Assembly: GCF_900113045.1 (NCBI RefSeq)
Contig: NZ_FONY01000008.1
Coordinates: 62,001 to 126,000, forward strand
DNA length: 64,000 nucleotides
Direction: 5' to 3'
Origin: Thermoflexibacter ruber
GTDB lineage: Bacteria; Bacteroidota; Bacteroidia; Cytophagales; Thermoflexibacteraceae
Position 1 is the stretch's first letter. Every line of letters starts with the position of its first letter. Below are positions 8,601 to 18,471 of the stretch, piece by piece. A program made the position numbers and the translations under genes. Below the pieces are notes generated by a model. That model was not told where the DNA came from and did no database searches. It saw only the letters and a program-made list of their open reading frames with translations.

Positions 8601-11600
8601 GGATTATTTGCGGCAGGGGAAATATTGTAAGCGGTCAGCGTACCTGTACCATTGTAGTCAAAAACATGGAAGAAGTATTTAGTTTCAGGAATAAGACCAT
8701 AAGCCGTTGCGATGCTTCCATTGCCGATATAGACGACTCTGCCACTGCCAATAGTCTGTCCTACAGTATAAGCTACCCCGTCAGTTGGTGGAGTAAATAC
8801 ATTACTTGTGCTTGCTACTACTATTCTGTTTGCTCCATTGCCATTTGTCCATTGTAAGCCAACTGTATTTGCTGTTACACTGAGGAAGCGAATATCAAAG
8901 GACTGAACGGTAGGCGGAGTAACAGGCGAAGGAGTAAAAATGGTAAAATTCTGAGCCGTTCCTGTAAATGCTACTCCTGCCGTAGTGGTGTAATTGGGCA
9001 AGACAACGTTAGTAGCTAAAGCTGTCCAACCTCCGCTGTGAATCTGCGAAGTAGCATCAGCAGTACCCCCTACATTAGAAAACAATAAATTAGTCGTTCC
9101 TGCGGGTCTATTGATAATCCACATACCTGCGGCGGGGTTTGTACCTACAATCGGAGGAGCGATAGCGGGAGCGAACCTTACTGTATTGCTTCCTGCGCCG
9201 CTAATAGTCATGCTCACTAACCTCACTCCTGTTGCATCGCCTACTGGGAAGTCCATGCCTGTTACTGCACCTTGTCGTATCAAGCTACCCAGTCCGTTGG
9301 TTTCTATCCAACTTGTCGCATAAGGAGTACCGAGAAGTTGTAGGGCTACGGTAGGGTTATTTAGTGTTAAATTATTGGGACCTAGTTGCAGACGACCATT
9401 GGTTAGGGATAAAGTTCCTGTTATTGTAATAGGGTTATTGACTGTTAGGATATTGGCGGGGACTTGGTTGATAGCCAAGTTATTAAAAGTAGTCGCTCCT
9501 GTAATGCTTTGAGCTATATTTCCGTCAAAAGTAACCGTCCCTGTACCGCCAACAAAAGAAGAACCTACTTGGGTAAGCCAATTACCTCTAATATTGATAT
9601 TAAAATTATTGGCATCAAAAACAGTAACAGGAGCATTGGAGATAGACAAATTGCCATTGATGATAATATTCCCCCCGACAATGGTTTTCGTATTGGTGTA
9701 AACCTCTAAGTGATGATAAGTAATTCCTCCTAAAATATCTTGAATAGCATTCCTTGAATAGCTTACTGTATTATTTACTGCATTGGCATTAAAAATACCT
9801 CCATTCATGGGCAAATTGACACCTCTCAAAGTTAAAAAGGCATTTGCTCCATTGATAAAGGTACTTGCAGGTGAAGCCGCAACAGGATTTGCATAAAAGA
9901 AATCAACATTGGCATTATTAGTTACAGTAACTCCAGCCGCCACATTATTAAAAGCAGCAGAAAAAATAATTGTACCTGCACCTGTTAAACTACAATTGGC
10001 GTTAAAATTAGTCGTACCTACAAAACCACCATTAAAATTCATATTGGTGTTGGCAGTAATGGTAGCACCTATGCCATTTAAGGAAATAGTATTATTGCTT
10101 TGCAAATCAAAAGTGCCACTATTGGTAATATTCGCTCCAAAGTTAAAAGTAGAGTTGATATTTGTAGCTTCAAAAGTACCACCTGTATTGACCGTTACGT
10201 TCCCTGTAAAGGTATTAATTCCACCATTTTGCGTATCTCTCAGATTTCCGTCTATGGTGCTTGTGCCATTCACCGTAAAATCTTGGTTTGCCAATTCTAA
10301 AGCACCTGTGGCTTCAATGGTCAAGTTTGCACAGGCAGAAGTAGAAGCAAGAGTAATGTTCGTTCCTGTGCATATTACTACATTGTCTATGGCAGTAGGT
10401 ACACCTGCGCCTCCTGCTCCCCCGCAAACTGTCGACCAAGAAGCGGCATTATTCCAATTTCCCGTTCCTACGCTGTAGTAAGTAGCGGCGGCAGGAGTAA
10501 AAATGGTAAAGTTTTGGTCTGCTCCTGTGAAGGCTATGCCTGCGGCGATATAAGGAGGTCTGCCTCCTGTGGTGGTCAGGGCAGTCCAGCCTGCATTGTC
10601 ATAATGGATTTCGGAAGTGGCATCTGCTGTACCGCCCACATTGGAGAAGGTAAGGTCGGTAGCCACATTGGTATTGATAGACCACATGCCTGCGGCAGGA
10701 TTTGTCCCAGTAATTACTGGGGCTATGGTAGGGTTAAATCTAACAGTATTGTTTCCTGCATCAGTATTTGACAAGGTAAGCAGACGCACAGCTGTATTAT
10801 CTCCCACAGGAAAATCTACATTAGTATCTGCTCCTTGTCTTATCAAACTTCCTGTTCCGTTGGTTTCTATCCAACTTGTGGTGTAAGGTGCGCCAGTGAG
10901 TTGGCTACTTACAGCAGGATTAATGAGCGTTAAATCATTTCCTCCTAATTGTAGGCGACCATTTCCTAAGATGAGTGTACCACTTACGGTGGTATTTCCA
11001 GAAAGCGTTTTAACGCCTCCACCAGCAATCTCTAAGTTTTGGTAGTTAGGTGAGGCAAAAACTTGCTGGTTTGTGCCGTTGTAAGTAACTTGGCTTGTCC
11101 CTGAGAGTGTGGCATTATTGAATGCATTTAAGGCATTATTCGCACCAGCTAAAGATAAAAGTTGAGTAGCCCCGATACCTGCGTTATGGGTTATAGTAGC
11201 ACCCACAGTGGAGGCTAATAAGTCGCCTCCAACATAGATGGTTGCATTCCCTGTACCGAAGTCAATCGTAGAGCCGTTGGGGTTTGCTAATGTTAAGTTA
11301 TTATTTACGGTAATATCTGTGCCGGTTGCTAAGTTTAAAGCAGAAGGAGAAGCAAAGTTATCAAAAATAATTTGGTTAGCAATGATAGTTCCCGAGGTAG
11401 TACTTCGAGTATTTCTGAAAAATAGAAGGTCATAAGTTGTATTACGCGGGGGTGCTATTCCTGCCTGATATACCACAGTATTAGCATTGGTAATAGCATC
11501 AAAGTTAGCAACGCTTGGAGTAATATCACTCAGCCAATAGACCACATTTGCATTAACAAATGTTCCTGCTCCTGTTATATTGCTTGTAGCACTATTGGCT

Positions 11601-14600
11601 TGGAAAAAGGCAGAGTTGTTTGTAAATGTAATTCCTGTATTTACAGTAATTACTCCATTGAAGTTAAAGCCAAAACCTGCATTTACTTCTGTATTTCCGT
11701 TAATATTTACATCTGTAAGGTTGATTTGGTCGCCTAGTGTGCCTTGTATCAAATGAGGCAAAATACCTGCGTTAGGGAAATTAATAGTAGCTGTAGAACT
11801 TAATGTTGCCGAGCCACCAGTTGCATTTAAGTTTCCTAAAATATCAACGGGACCTCCTCCAAGCGTTCGTCCTCCCGTTCCTGTGATTTCTAAGGTAGGA
11901 TAGTTTCTATTAGGAAGGGCATAAAGTGCTGTTCCATCAAAAACTACGGTATTGGTAGCCGTAGTAAAGAAAGTTCCTGTTGTACCAGCGATTGTACCTG
12001 CCGCAGTACCTCCACCGATTCTTAAAATCCCTGCGCCGCCGTTATTATTGATGTCTGTAAATGTATGGGTTAAATCTTGCAAGTCCAATGTTCCCCCTAA
12101 GGCAATGCTATTGGTATTGGTGCTTACGTCAGCGGTAATGGTGTGTGCCGCATCTATGAGCACATCTGCCCCAGCTACAGGTGTACAATCACAACTTGCA
12201 CCGCCTACGGCTATGGTCGACCAGGTGCCATCGCCAGCAGTAACATCGCTCCAGTTGCCAGTTTTTCTACTGAAATACCCTGCACAACTCAGCACATCTC
12301 CAGTAATCACCCAGTTATTAGGGGTATTAGTCAGAGTAGTTCTTGCTGCTGCGCCTGCACAGTATTGCAAACCTGCTGCTCCTAAGTTTACTCCTACTTG
12401 TACGGTCTGAGCCGCCCAGCCTATCAAAGTAGCATCATAATTGGCTTGGGAAAGACCACTGTTATTGAGCATATTGGTCATATTAGTAACATTGCCAATG
12501 TCCCAAGTGGCTAAGGATTGATTAAAGGCTGTAGCTACATTAAACATATTGCTCATGTTAGTAACTGCCGCAGTATTCCATCCTCCAATATTCTGATTAA
12601 AAGTAGGGGCATTATTAAACATATAACTCATATCTGTAACCGCCGCAGTATTCCACCCACTAATATCTTGATTGAATACAGTCGCTCCAGCGAATAGATA
12701 ACTCATATTGGTAACTGTTGTAGTATTCCAGCCTCCAATATTTTGATTGAAAGCGACTGCATCTTGAAACATTGCAAACATGGAAGTTACGTTATTGGTT
12801 GTCCACCCACTTATATTCTGATTGAAAGCACTCGCCAATAAAAACATTCCACTCATATTAGTAATGTTGCTTACGTCCCACCCGCTAATGTCTTGGTTAA
12901 AAACGCTCGCCCCAGCAAATAAATAACTCATGTCCGTAATTGAGGTAGTATTCCAAGTATTCATGCTTGCATTACCATTGAAACTACTGCAATTGGTAAA
13001 CATATAACTCATATTTGTTACACCTGCTAAATTCGGTACATCAGTAGCATTATAAGTCAGGTTACTACACCCATGAAAAGCGTTTGCCATTGAAGCCCAA
13101 GCAATATCTCCCCACTGTTCTATCGTTCTTAGCTTAGGTGCATTTGTAACATCATTATTTATATAGAAATGAGGGAAAGTCCCAGAAATTTCTACCCTGT
13201 ACGTACTTCCATTTTCTAAGCCTGTAATGGTGTAGTTTCCTGTTTGCCCTGTGATAGAGCCATCGCCTACGCCCGCATTGGTGAGGTTTGTCCAAGTAAC
13301 ATTGTAGTTATAGCCACCACCTGTGGTAGGAATGGTAATTGTTCCATCTGTAGTAATCCAAGTGGTGATGAAAGGGCAACTTAAGGCATCTCCTACAACT
13401 ATCCAATTTTTTGGTGCAGTGGTCAAAGTTGTTCTTGCAGTTACTGCAGCGGGTGAGCAGTAAGTTCTTCCGATTGCTCCCAAAGTGATATTTGGTTGTA
13501 AAGTTTGACCAGCCCAACCTATGAGTGTTGCTTCGTAGTTGGCTTGCGACATTCCGCAACCATCAAGCATAAATTGTGCATTAACAACACTGCCCATGTT
13601 CCAAGTTGCCAAAGAGCGGTCAAAAGAGGAAGCAACCAAAAACATATTATACATATTGGTTACATTGCCTGTATTCCATCCACTGATATTTGCGTTAAAA
13701 GCACTGCAACCTGTAAACATATATTGCATATCTGTTACAAGCCCTGTATTCCACCCACTAATATCGCTATTAAAAGCAGCACAATTATAAAACATTTGGG
13801 TCATGCCCAATACGTTAGCTGTATTCCATGTACTAATATTGCCATTAAACGTAGGACAATCACTGAACATAAAACTCATATCCTGCACATTGGCTGTATT
13901 CCACAAGTTTAAGTCTTGATTGAAGGGAGTAGCACGGAACATTTGAATCATGGTTACAACGGCACTTGTATTCCAATTATTCAAGGGTTGATTGAAAGAG
14001 GACTGCATAAACATCGTACCCATATTTGTAACCGTAGAGGTATTCCAAGTATTCATACTGGCATTACCTGTAAAGGCAGTACACTGGAAAAACATACCAC
14101 TCATATCTGTTACTCCTGCCAAGTTCGGTGCATCAGTAGCGGTGATTTGCAAATTACTACACCCGGCAAAAGCATTTTGCATACTTGTCCAAGCTATATC
14201 TCCCCATTGCTCTATTGTTCTAAGTTTAGTTCTTTCCGTAGCATTATTATTCATAAAGAATCGTGGGAAAGTACCCGAAATTTCTATTCGGTATGTACTG
14301 CCATTTTCTAAACCTGTGATGGTATAGTTTCCTGTTTGCCCTGTGATAGAGCCATCGCCTACTCCTGCATTAGTAAGGTTTGTCCAAGAAATACTATAAT
14401 TATAGCCACCACCTGTGGTAGGAATAGTAATTTCTCCATCAGTGGTAATCCAAGTGGTCTTAAAGGCAACGGTGGGGTCATATATAAGAGCCGTTCCACC
14501 TGTTCCGCTAAAATTCACAGCTGCCAAGTCTGCTCTGCCATCATTGTTAAAATCACCCTGTGAAATACCAAAAGCACCAGTAAAAGGAATAATTCTCGGG

Positions 14601-17152
14601 GTGGTAAAGGCGCCAGCTCCATTGCCCAAGGTAATCTGAACATTATTGCCACTTCCACCATGTGCTGTCGCAAAATCACTGCTTCCATCGCCATTGAAAT
14701 CTCCGATAACCATAGAGCGAGGCACGGTAGTTGTAGGAACAGTAGCGGTAAGTACAAAAGCACCAGCTCCATTGCCTGTATATAGATAAGCACTATTGGT
14801 TGTAATAGTTCCAATGACCAAATCCACATTACTATCAGCATTAAAGTGTCCGCTTGCCATTGACTCTACTGCTCCGCCACCTACAGTAGAAATTGCAGGA
14901 CCCGTAAATGCCCCAGCCCCGTTGTTAGTCCAGATATATAAGTTATTGCTTGAGTTCCCCTCGCCTACAGCAATATCTATGTCGCCGTCATTGTCAAAAT
15001 CTCCTATAGCAAGCGCAGTAGGGTCGGCACTTGTTAAGTCCACTGTACCAGTAAAGTTAGTACCTGTTCCATCTCCAAAGCGAACACTTACACCTCCATC
15101 AATGGGGGTCCCATTCGTATTTCCTACTGCGAAGTCTAAATGCCCATCATTGTTAAAATCAGCTAAGGCTACAGCCACTGGATTTTGATAATTGATAAAA
15201 ATAGGGAAATTATTGACCGTAGGGAAATCGCCACTGCCATCTCCTAATAGAATACTTACATCGTTAGTCCCATAATTTGCAGTTGCCAGGTCCGCAATGC
15301 CATCTCCATTGAAATCACCAGTAGCAATATCGAAAGGGAAAGCACCTATGAGAGGGAGCGGAATTGTAGCCGTATTTGCAAAGTTTCCTGCACCATCTCC
15401 TAATCTAATACTTACATTATCACTTCCTTGATTTACAATTGCTATATCAGGATTTCCATCATTGTTAAAATCTCCCACTGTAGTAGCTCTTGGTCCTGTT
15501 CCCGTAGTAAAGTTGCTTGGGCTATAATTGGTAACTAAGGGTGATAAATTAGGAGTATTTGTAACCGTAAATCGCTTTGTAGTAACAGCAGTCAGCGAAC
15601 TTCCCTGAAATCCATTGGCATTATTCCTCACCACAATTGGTGTAACTGAAGTTGCGCCATTGGGTACGGTTACAGTAATCTGTGTCCCTGCTGGATTAGC
15701 CGTTCCTGTTACTTTGACAGCTCCAAAAAATACATCATTAGGTCCCGAAGGGTTAAAGTTTGTCCCTATAATGGTTACTGCAGTGCTGCCTGCTGCCCCA
15801 GAGGTAGGAGAAAAAGAGGTGATGGTGGGGATAGGTAGAGAATAAACAGAAAACTCGTCTATATTACCTGTCGTAACTGCCGATGCAGAGGTGTAGTTAG
15901 GAGCGGAATAATTAGTAGTTACTGTTGTCCATGTCCCTGCATAGTTGGGATTGATATGAATTTTAGAAGCCGCAGTAAGCGTGCCGCCTTGTGGGTCAAG
16001 AATCCCAACCGCTGAAGTCCCCGCAAAAGTTCTGACCGTCCATGAGCCTACTCCTCCGCTTGGGACAGAAATAGTGGGTGGACCAAAACCAACTAACGCT
16101 CCACTTGCGGTAATATTGGCGATGAAAAAGGGTTGATAGTTGGTGGCATCTCCCACAGGAAAAGTTACATTGGTAGCAGGACTCCCTGCATTATATAAGA
16201 AAAAACCTCCTAATCCTGTATTCTGAGTCTCGACCCAACCATTGGTACGCGTGATGTTAGGAGGAGTACCTGCATAGCTGAGGTTAGTGGTATTGAGCCT
16301 AATTCTACCATTGGTCAGAGTAAGCGCATTACTTACGATGATATTAGAACTTGGAGTTCCGCTTACATCTACAATGTCTGAGGATTTGTTTACAACTAAG
16401 TTGTGGAATCGTGTGTTAAAAGCACCAACAGTAAGCGTTTGTGTTCCTATACCATTAAAAGTGGTAGTAACCCCATTGGTATAAAAGTCTAAAAAAGCTG
16501 TGCCTACGTTGTCTGTATAGTTCCCTGCTATATTCAAGTTCCTTGCAAAAACCAACGCAGATGAATTTGTATTGTTGATAGTAAAGTTTCCTGCTACGTT
16601 CATTGCCGCTCCTGCTCCTGTATTTTGGGTAACAGTTTGCCCTGTACAGTTCCAAGTGAAGTTCCCAAAAGTCTGTGCAAAACTCGCTCCCCCAAGAGGC
16701 GTAGTGGTAATCCCAAATATATTACAGTTGGAATTTGCCCCCCAAGTAGCCGTAGGGATAACGCCTCCGTTCATATTGTGGTTATAATTACCGTTGATAG
16801 TGGCGGTAGTAATATTGAGTGTACCTCCATTCAACGTAAGTGTCCCTCCTGCATCTACTATAAAAGTTGCGGCGTTTGTATTACCATTAGTTAAATTGAG
16901 TATGCCACCATTTTGTATGGTAATAGTATTAGTCGTGTTGATGTCCCCTGCGGTAGCTACAGTAACAGTATGCCCAGCGGCAATCGTTACAGTAGCTCCC
17001 GCCGGAGGTATCACGCCACCTACCCAAGTGCCTGTACTGTTCCATAGTCCAGAGGTGATGGAGGTTTGTGCAAATACACTTTGAGAAAAAACAAGGACTG
17101 AAAATAAAGCAGTAAGAGTGGAAAATTTAAAAGTCAAAGAAAACTTTTTCAT
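5663..17152 (-). CDS. Giant modular T9SS type A surface protein
   Basis: 3829 residues with a signal peptide (residues 1-29). Order of modules, positions approximate: G8-like beta-helix region (30-430) opening with GLWNSTGTWVGG; IPT/TIG domain (440-525); seven FG-GAP/VCBS-type repeats of the form GDFNNDGxxDxA (555-895); two tandem BspA-type DUF285 modules with MSxMFxxxxxFNxxIxxWNT units (898-1625); two more beta-helix stretches, each opening with a TGNW-type motif (1625-2735); two Fn3-like domains (2740-2970); an IPT-like domain (2972-3064); an LRR block with GNLTDLEYLDLSKNELSG-type units (3228-3478); three Ig-like domains with YQWFxxG (3498-3745); and a C-terminal T9SS type A sorting domain (VYPNPSEAIFYLEVG to the final KKLVKE, 3749-3829). 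It should be exported through T9SS and held at the cell surface. A role in adhesion or glycan binding is inferred from the modules. Confidence 0.9.
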   Translation of the reverse strand: MKKFSLTFKFSTLTALFSVLVFSQSVFAQTSITSGLWNSTGTWVGGVIPPAGATVTIAAGHTVTVATAGDINTTNTITIQNGGILNLTNGNTNAATFIVDAGGTLTLNGGTLNITTATINGNYNHNMNGGVIPTATWGANSNCNIFGITTTPLGGASFAQTFGNFTWNCTGQTVTQNTGAGAAMNVAGNFTINNTNSSALVFARNLNIAGNYTDNVGTAFLDFYTNGVTTTFNGIGTQTLTVGAFNTRFHNLVVNKSSDIVDVSGTPSSNIIVSNALTLTNGRIRLNTTNLSYAGTPPNITRTNGWVETQNTGLGGFFLYNAGSPATNVTFPVGDATNYQPFFIANITASGALVGFGPPTISVPSGGVGSWTVRTFAGTSAVGILDPQGGTLTAASKIHINPNYAGTWTTVTTNYSAPNYTSASAVTTGNIDEFSVYSLPIPTITSFSPTSGAAGSTAVTIIGTNFNPSGPNDVFFGAVKVTGTANPAGTQITVTVPNGATSVTPIVVRNNANGFQGSSLTAVTTKRFTVTNTPNLSPLVTNYSPSNFTTGTGPRATTVGDFNNDGNPDIAIVNQGSDNVSIRLGDGAGNFANTATIPLPLIGAFPFDIATGDFNGDGIADLATANYGTNDVSILLGDGSGDFPTVNNFPIFINYQNPVAVALADFNNDGHLDFAVGNTNGTPIDGGVSVRFGDGTGTNFTGTVDLTSADPTALAIGDFDNDGDIDIAVGEGNSSNNLYIWTNNGAGAFTGPAISTVGGGAVESMASGHFNADSNVDLVIGTITTNSAYLYTGNGAGAFVLTATVPTTTVPRSMVIGDFNGDGSSDFATAHGGSGNNVQITLGNGAGAFTTPRIIPFTGAFGISQGDFNNDGRADLAAVNFSGTGGTALIYDPTVAFKTTWITTDGEITIPTTGGGYNYSISWTNLTNAGVGDGSITGQTGNYTITGLENGSTYRIEISGTFPRFFMNNNATERTKLRTIEQWGDIAWTSMQNAFAGCSNLQITATDAPNLAGVTDMSGMFFQCTAFTGNASMNTWNTSTVTNMGTMFMQSSFNQPLNNWNTSAVVTMIQMFRATPFNQDLNLWNTANVQDMSFMFSDCPTFNGNISTWNTANVLGMTQMFYNCAAFNSDISGWNTGLVTDMQYMFTGCSAFNANISGWNTGNVTNMYNMFLVASSFDRSLATWNMGSVVNAQFMLDGCGMSQANYEATLIGWAGQTLQPNITLGAIGRTYCSPAAVTARTTLTTAPKNWIVVGDALSCPFITTWITTDGTITIPTTGGGYNYNVTWTNLTNAGVGDGSITGQTGNYTITGLENGSTYRVEISGTFPHFYINNDVTNAPKLRTIEQWGDIAWASMANAFHGCSNLTYNATDVPNLAGVTNMSYMFTNCSSFNGNASMNTWNTTSITDMSYLFAGASVFNQDISGWDVSNITNMSGMFLLASAFNQNISGWTTNNVTSMFAMFQDAVAFNQNIGGWNTTTVTNMSYLFAGATVFNQDISGWNTAAVTDMSYMFNNAPTFNQNIGGWNTAAVTNMSNMFNVATAFNQSLATWDIGNVTNMTNMLNNSGLSQANYDATLIGWAAQTVQVGVNLGAAGLQYCAGAAARTTLTNTPNNWVITGDVLSCAGYFSRKTGNWSDVTAGDGTWSTIAVGGASCDCTPVAGADVLIDAAHTITADVSTNTNSIALGGTLDLQDLTHTFTDINNNGGAGILRIGGGTAAGTIAGTTGTFFTTATNTVVFDGTALYALPNRNYPTLEITGTGGRTLGGGPVDILGNLNATGGSATLSSTATINFPNAGILPHLIQGTLGDQINLTDVNINGNTEVNAGFGFNFNGVITVNTGITFTNNSAFFQANSATSNITGAGTFVNANVVYWLSDITPSVANFDAITNANTVVYQAGIAPPRNTTYDLLFFRNTRSTTSGTIIANQIIFDNFASPSALNLATGTDITVNNNLTLANPNGSTIDFGTGNATIYVGGDLLASTVGATITHNAGIGATQLLSLAGANNALNAFNNATLSGTSQVTYNGTNQQVFASPNYQNLEIAGGGVKTLSGNTTVSGTLILGNGRLQLGGNDLTLINPAVSSQLTGAPYTTSWIETNGTGSLIRQGADTNVDFPVGDNTAVRLLTLSNTDAGNNTVRFNPTIAPVITGTNPAAGMWSINTNVATDLTFSNVGGTADATSEIHYDNAGWTALTTTGGRPPYIAAGIAFTGADQNFTIFTPAAATYYSVGTGNWNNAASWSTVCGGAGGAGVPTAIDNVVICTGTNITLASTSACANLTIEATGALELANQDFTVNGTSTIDGNLRDTQNGGINTFTGNVTVNTGGTFEATNINSTFNFGANITNSGTFDLQSNNTISLNGIGATITANTNMNFNGGFVGTTNFNANCSLTGAGTIIFSAAFNNVAAGVTVTNNANVDFFYANPVAASPASTFINGANAFLTLRGVNLPMNGGIFNANAVNNTVSYSRNAIQDILGGITYHHLEVYTNTKTIVGGNIIINGNLSISNAPVTVFDANNFNINIRGNWLTQVGSSFVGGTGTVTFDGNIAQSITGATTFNNLAINQVPANILTVNNPITITGTLSLTNGRLQLGPNNLTLNNPTVALQLLGTPYATSWIETNGLGSLIRQGAVTGMDFPVGDATGVRLVSMTISGAGSNTVRFAPAIAPPIVGTNPAAGMWIINRPAGTTNLLFSNVGGTADATSQIHSGGWTALATNVVLPNYTTTAGVAFTGTAQNFTIFTPSPVTPPTVQSFDIRFLSVTANTVGLQWTNGNGANRIVVASTSNVFTPPTDGVAYTVGQTIGSGRVVYIGNGSIATAYGLIPETKYFFHVFDYNGTGTLTAYNISPAANNPNSITTLAVPPQNQPTNLVISDITPTSAKAMFTIATPVPAGSVAVIRKPDIDRLAPADGQPLTVGSLFFNGQIVVFSGTGNSFDLSNLEPFTTYIVEVYAYNGSGASITYKKDNPLSAQFTTSALLPVLISLDINEKEVGDNAFTLQAIGSNFTSKTIIRWQGKDLSTTFINKNSLSAQVPRDLLSEAGVFNIAAFTPPTGGGESNALPFQVIAVTNISSLPVVSRTVPPDKNDHLLHRIAFEVAGGDVSLKEIKFTTNGSYQITDLKNVAFTLKYSTDESLDNSDVTLATSTAINANGNITFDFSRTQPAPQLPKNKTSFLLLTVNISKDAKAGNEIGIAPISFDNIQFSAKVAKRGINPASAGTTQKIISVTPSPQDYSALIKFFTELGGTDWEESWNLNNPVNTWKGVELDEDGRVFAINLPNNNLVGELSNALTNEGVLVSTNLRYLNLSGNRIKGQIPPNLGNLTDLEYLDLSKNELSGSIPPSIGNLTKLVTLWLGYNDLNSIDIDFSRLTNLRNLFLQFNEFDKLPDNIGELQNLEVLSLKGNKFKTLPSTLGRLGKLKYLDISENELEQVPSGITNLTELEGLLMHANFFKTIPSDLLNLKKLNLFTTYDNFLEFGSLEPLRVWWSGQSKMDITYSPQARIGRSQEITVEVGSPFTFNLPVTGTANRYQWFKNGVSVSVSNNSSLTIPSVSVQDVGIYTLRVTNNLVPDLVLQSYEMLLSVDCGSARQTIKPKITIEGSSVFCNNEPVNTRLTTEVRSEISRYQWFLDGVLIANANSNSIAVSDAGKYKVQIFTNDGCSLFSDAEATITKLPAFTVNITQNQGVLVAGVANRVISNYEWFLNGNLIPNASQARYLPIERGNYTVRVTDVDGCRSTSAIEVVSSVTSSEESIYEGEIKVYPNPSEAIFYLEVGKEKAIKIQLFNALGQFFNQKIRPLQGNRYEINLENQAWGMYFIEVTYQNGKVIKKLVKE
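12280..14458 (-). repeat. Tandem duplication of the BspA-type module
   Basis: Two head-to-tail copies, 13367-14458 and about 12280-13366, each about 1.09 kb (364 codons). Each opens with TTWITTDG(E/T)ITIPTTGGG and continues through TIEQWGDIAW, then a run of DUF285 repeats, then YxATLIGWA. The opening 140 bases are nearly identical in DNA, whereas the DUF285 runs differ, indicating a fairly recent duplication or continuing exchange. Confidence 0.85.
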
Positions 17153-17441
17153 AATATATTATATTCAAGTAAAATTTTATTCAAATAGATTGATTTTAAA
17201 GGGGATAGCTTACACTACATCGGGCTAAGATAGGGGCTTTTCATTTACTAAGAATAGTTGGGTTGTAAAAAGAAAAGTAAAACAGAACTCTGCACAGAGT
17301 TATATATCCAAAAATTTCACTAAAATAATACATTTGAAAGTTTTTGCAAAAATAATCAACAAATTATTTTTTGATTTTATATGGCAAAGACTTTGGCAAA
17401 ATTTATGAGTGATGGTAAGTAGCTTTTTATATTGAAAAATA

Positions 17442-18413
17442 ATGCGTCATAGTTTTTTATCTATTGTTTTTCTGCTCTTGATGTGTAAACCCGTGCTTTC
17501 TCAGAAGATTGATTTTAGTGGGGCATGGATAGGTATTTTGCACCAAAACGCAGGAGGGATAAATGATATTTATGAGTTTTCCATCATTCTTAATCAAGAC
17601 AAAAATGGAAACCTTACGGGTACATCGCTTATCCGCATAGAAGATACCAAAGAGTACGCAGTCATTAGCCTGAAAGGAAAAGCTACCTCACAAGGTGTTG
17701 TAATACAAGAGATTAAAGTAATTGAGCAATCGATAAGGAGTAACGCATATTGGTGCATCAAAGACTATACCCTAAAATATAACTCTGTCAGAGAATCCCT
17801 CTCAGGTCCTTGGACTGCTAAGCAAACCTGCTCCCCTGGCACGATGGAACTTATCCGTCCTAAAAAAGTTACCTCACTTCCTACACCCAAGCGTACATCT
17901 AAACCTGATATTGCAAAAGCAAAAGAAGAAATGGCTAAAGAGGAAAGTATTACAGAGGAGTCCTTATTGACTGAGGAAAAAAAAACACCTATTAGTACTA
18001 CTGCCTACGTCCCCTTTGGCTATCTAAGCATGGAAGGATTAAAAGCAGAAATCAAGGAAAATAAATCAGTTACAGGAAAAAAAATTATCTTAGAAAATGT
18101 TTATTTCCTGCAAAGCTCTACCAATATGATTGAAAATTCAAGTAAAACCTTACTTGAAATCGTTAGCTTTTTAAATGAAAACCCCTCTATAAAAATCAAA
18201 ATTAGTGGACATACGGATAATGTGGGCAAAGAACACAGCAACAAGCACCTTTCCAAACTCAGGGCAATGGTAGTGATGAACTTTTTGATAGACAAAGGTA
18301 TAGAAGCAAGCCGCTTAAGTGCAGAAGGTTATGGCAGTATGTTCCCCATTCTTCCCAACAATTCAGAAGAAAATAAAAAACGCAATAGGCGGGTCGAGTT
18401 CGAGATAAAATAG
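17442..18413 (+). CDS. OmpA-like peptidoglycan-binding protein
   Basis: 323 residues with signal peptide (MRHSFLSIVFLLLMCKPVLSQ). The N-terminal half (about 22-140) is a beta-rich domain beginning DFSGAWIGILHQ, resembling a lipocalin-like barrel. A charged, Lys/Glu-rich linker (150-185) leads to a C-terminal OmpA domain (about 210-323) with VYFLQSSTNM, the HTDN box, LSKLRA and NRRVEFEI. The Asp of HTDN and the Arg of KLRA, which bind diaminopimelate in OmpA, are kept, so it should attach to the cell wall. It is transcribed divergently from the giant surface protein and has its own terminator. Confidence 0.85.
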   Translation: MRHSFLSIVFLLLMCKPVLSQKIDFSGAWIGILHQNAGGINDIYEFSIILNQDKNGNLTGTSLIRIEDTKEYAVISLKGKATSQGVVIQEIKVIEQSIRSNAYWCIKDYTLKYNSVRESLSGPWTAKQTCSPGTMELIRPKKVTSLPTPKRTSKPDIAKAKEEMAKEESITEESLLTEEKKTPISTTAYVPFGYLSMEGLKAEIKENKSVTGKKIILENVYFLQSSTNMIENSSKTLLEIVSFLNENPSIKIKISGHTDNVGKEHSNKHLSKLRAMVVMNFLIDKGIEASRLSAEGYGSMFPILPNNSEENKKRNRRVEFEIK

Positions 18414-18419
18414 TTGCTT

Positions 18420-18457
18420 TGCAAAGATTATGTTTTATATTCGTCTTTGCATTTTTT
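18420..18457 (+). terminator. Intrinsic terminator of the OmpA-like gene
   Basis: TGCAAAGA (18420-18427) pairs with TCTTTGCA (18444-18451), followed at once by six T. It starts seven bases after the stop of the gene and lies just ahead of the next start at 18472. Confidence 0.75.
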
Positions 18458-18471
18458 AAAACAGTAAGTCA

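Noticed and set aside
9909..10478. Long plus-strand open frame (189 codons) opposite the giant T9SS gene
   Set aside because: It is a shadow of the Thr/Ala/Asn-rich antisense coding strand; the product is low-complexity Val/Pro/Ala with no domain. Many similar frames occur opposite both giant genes.
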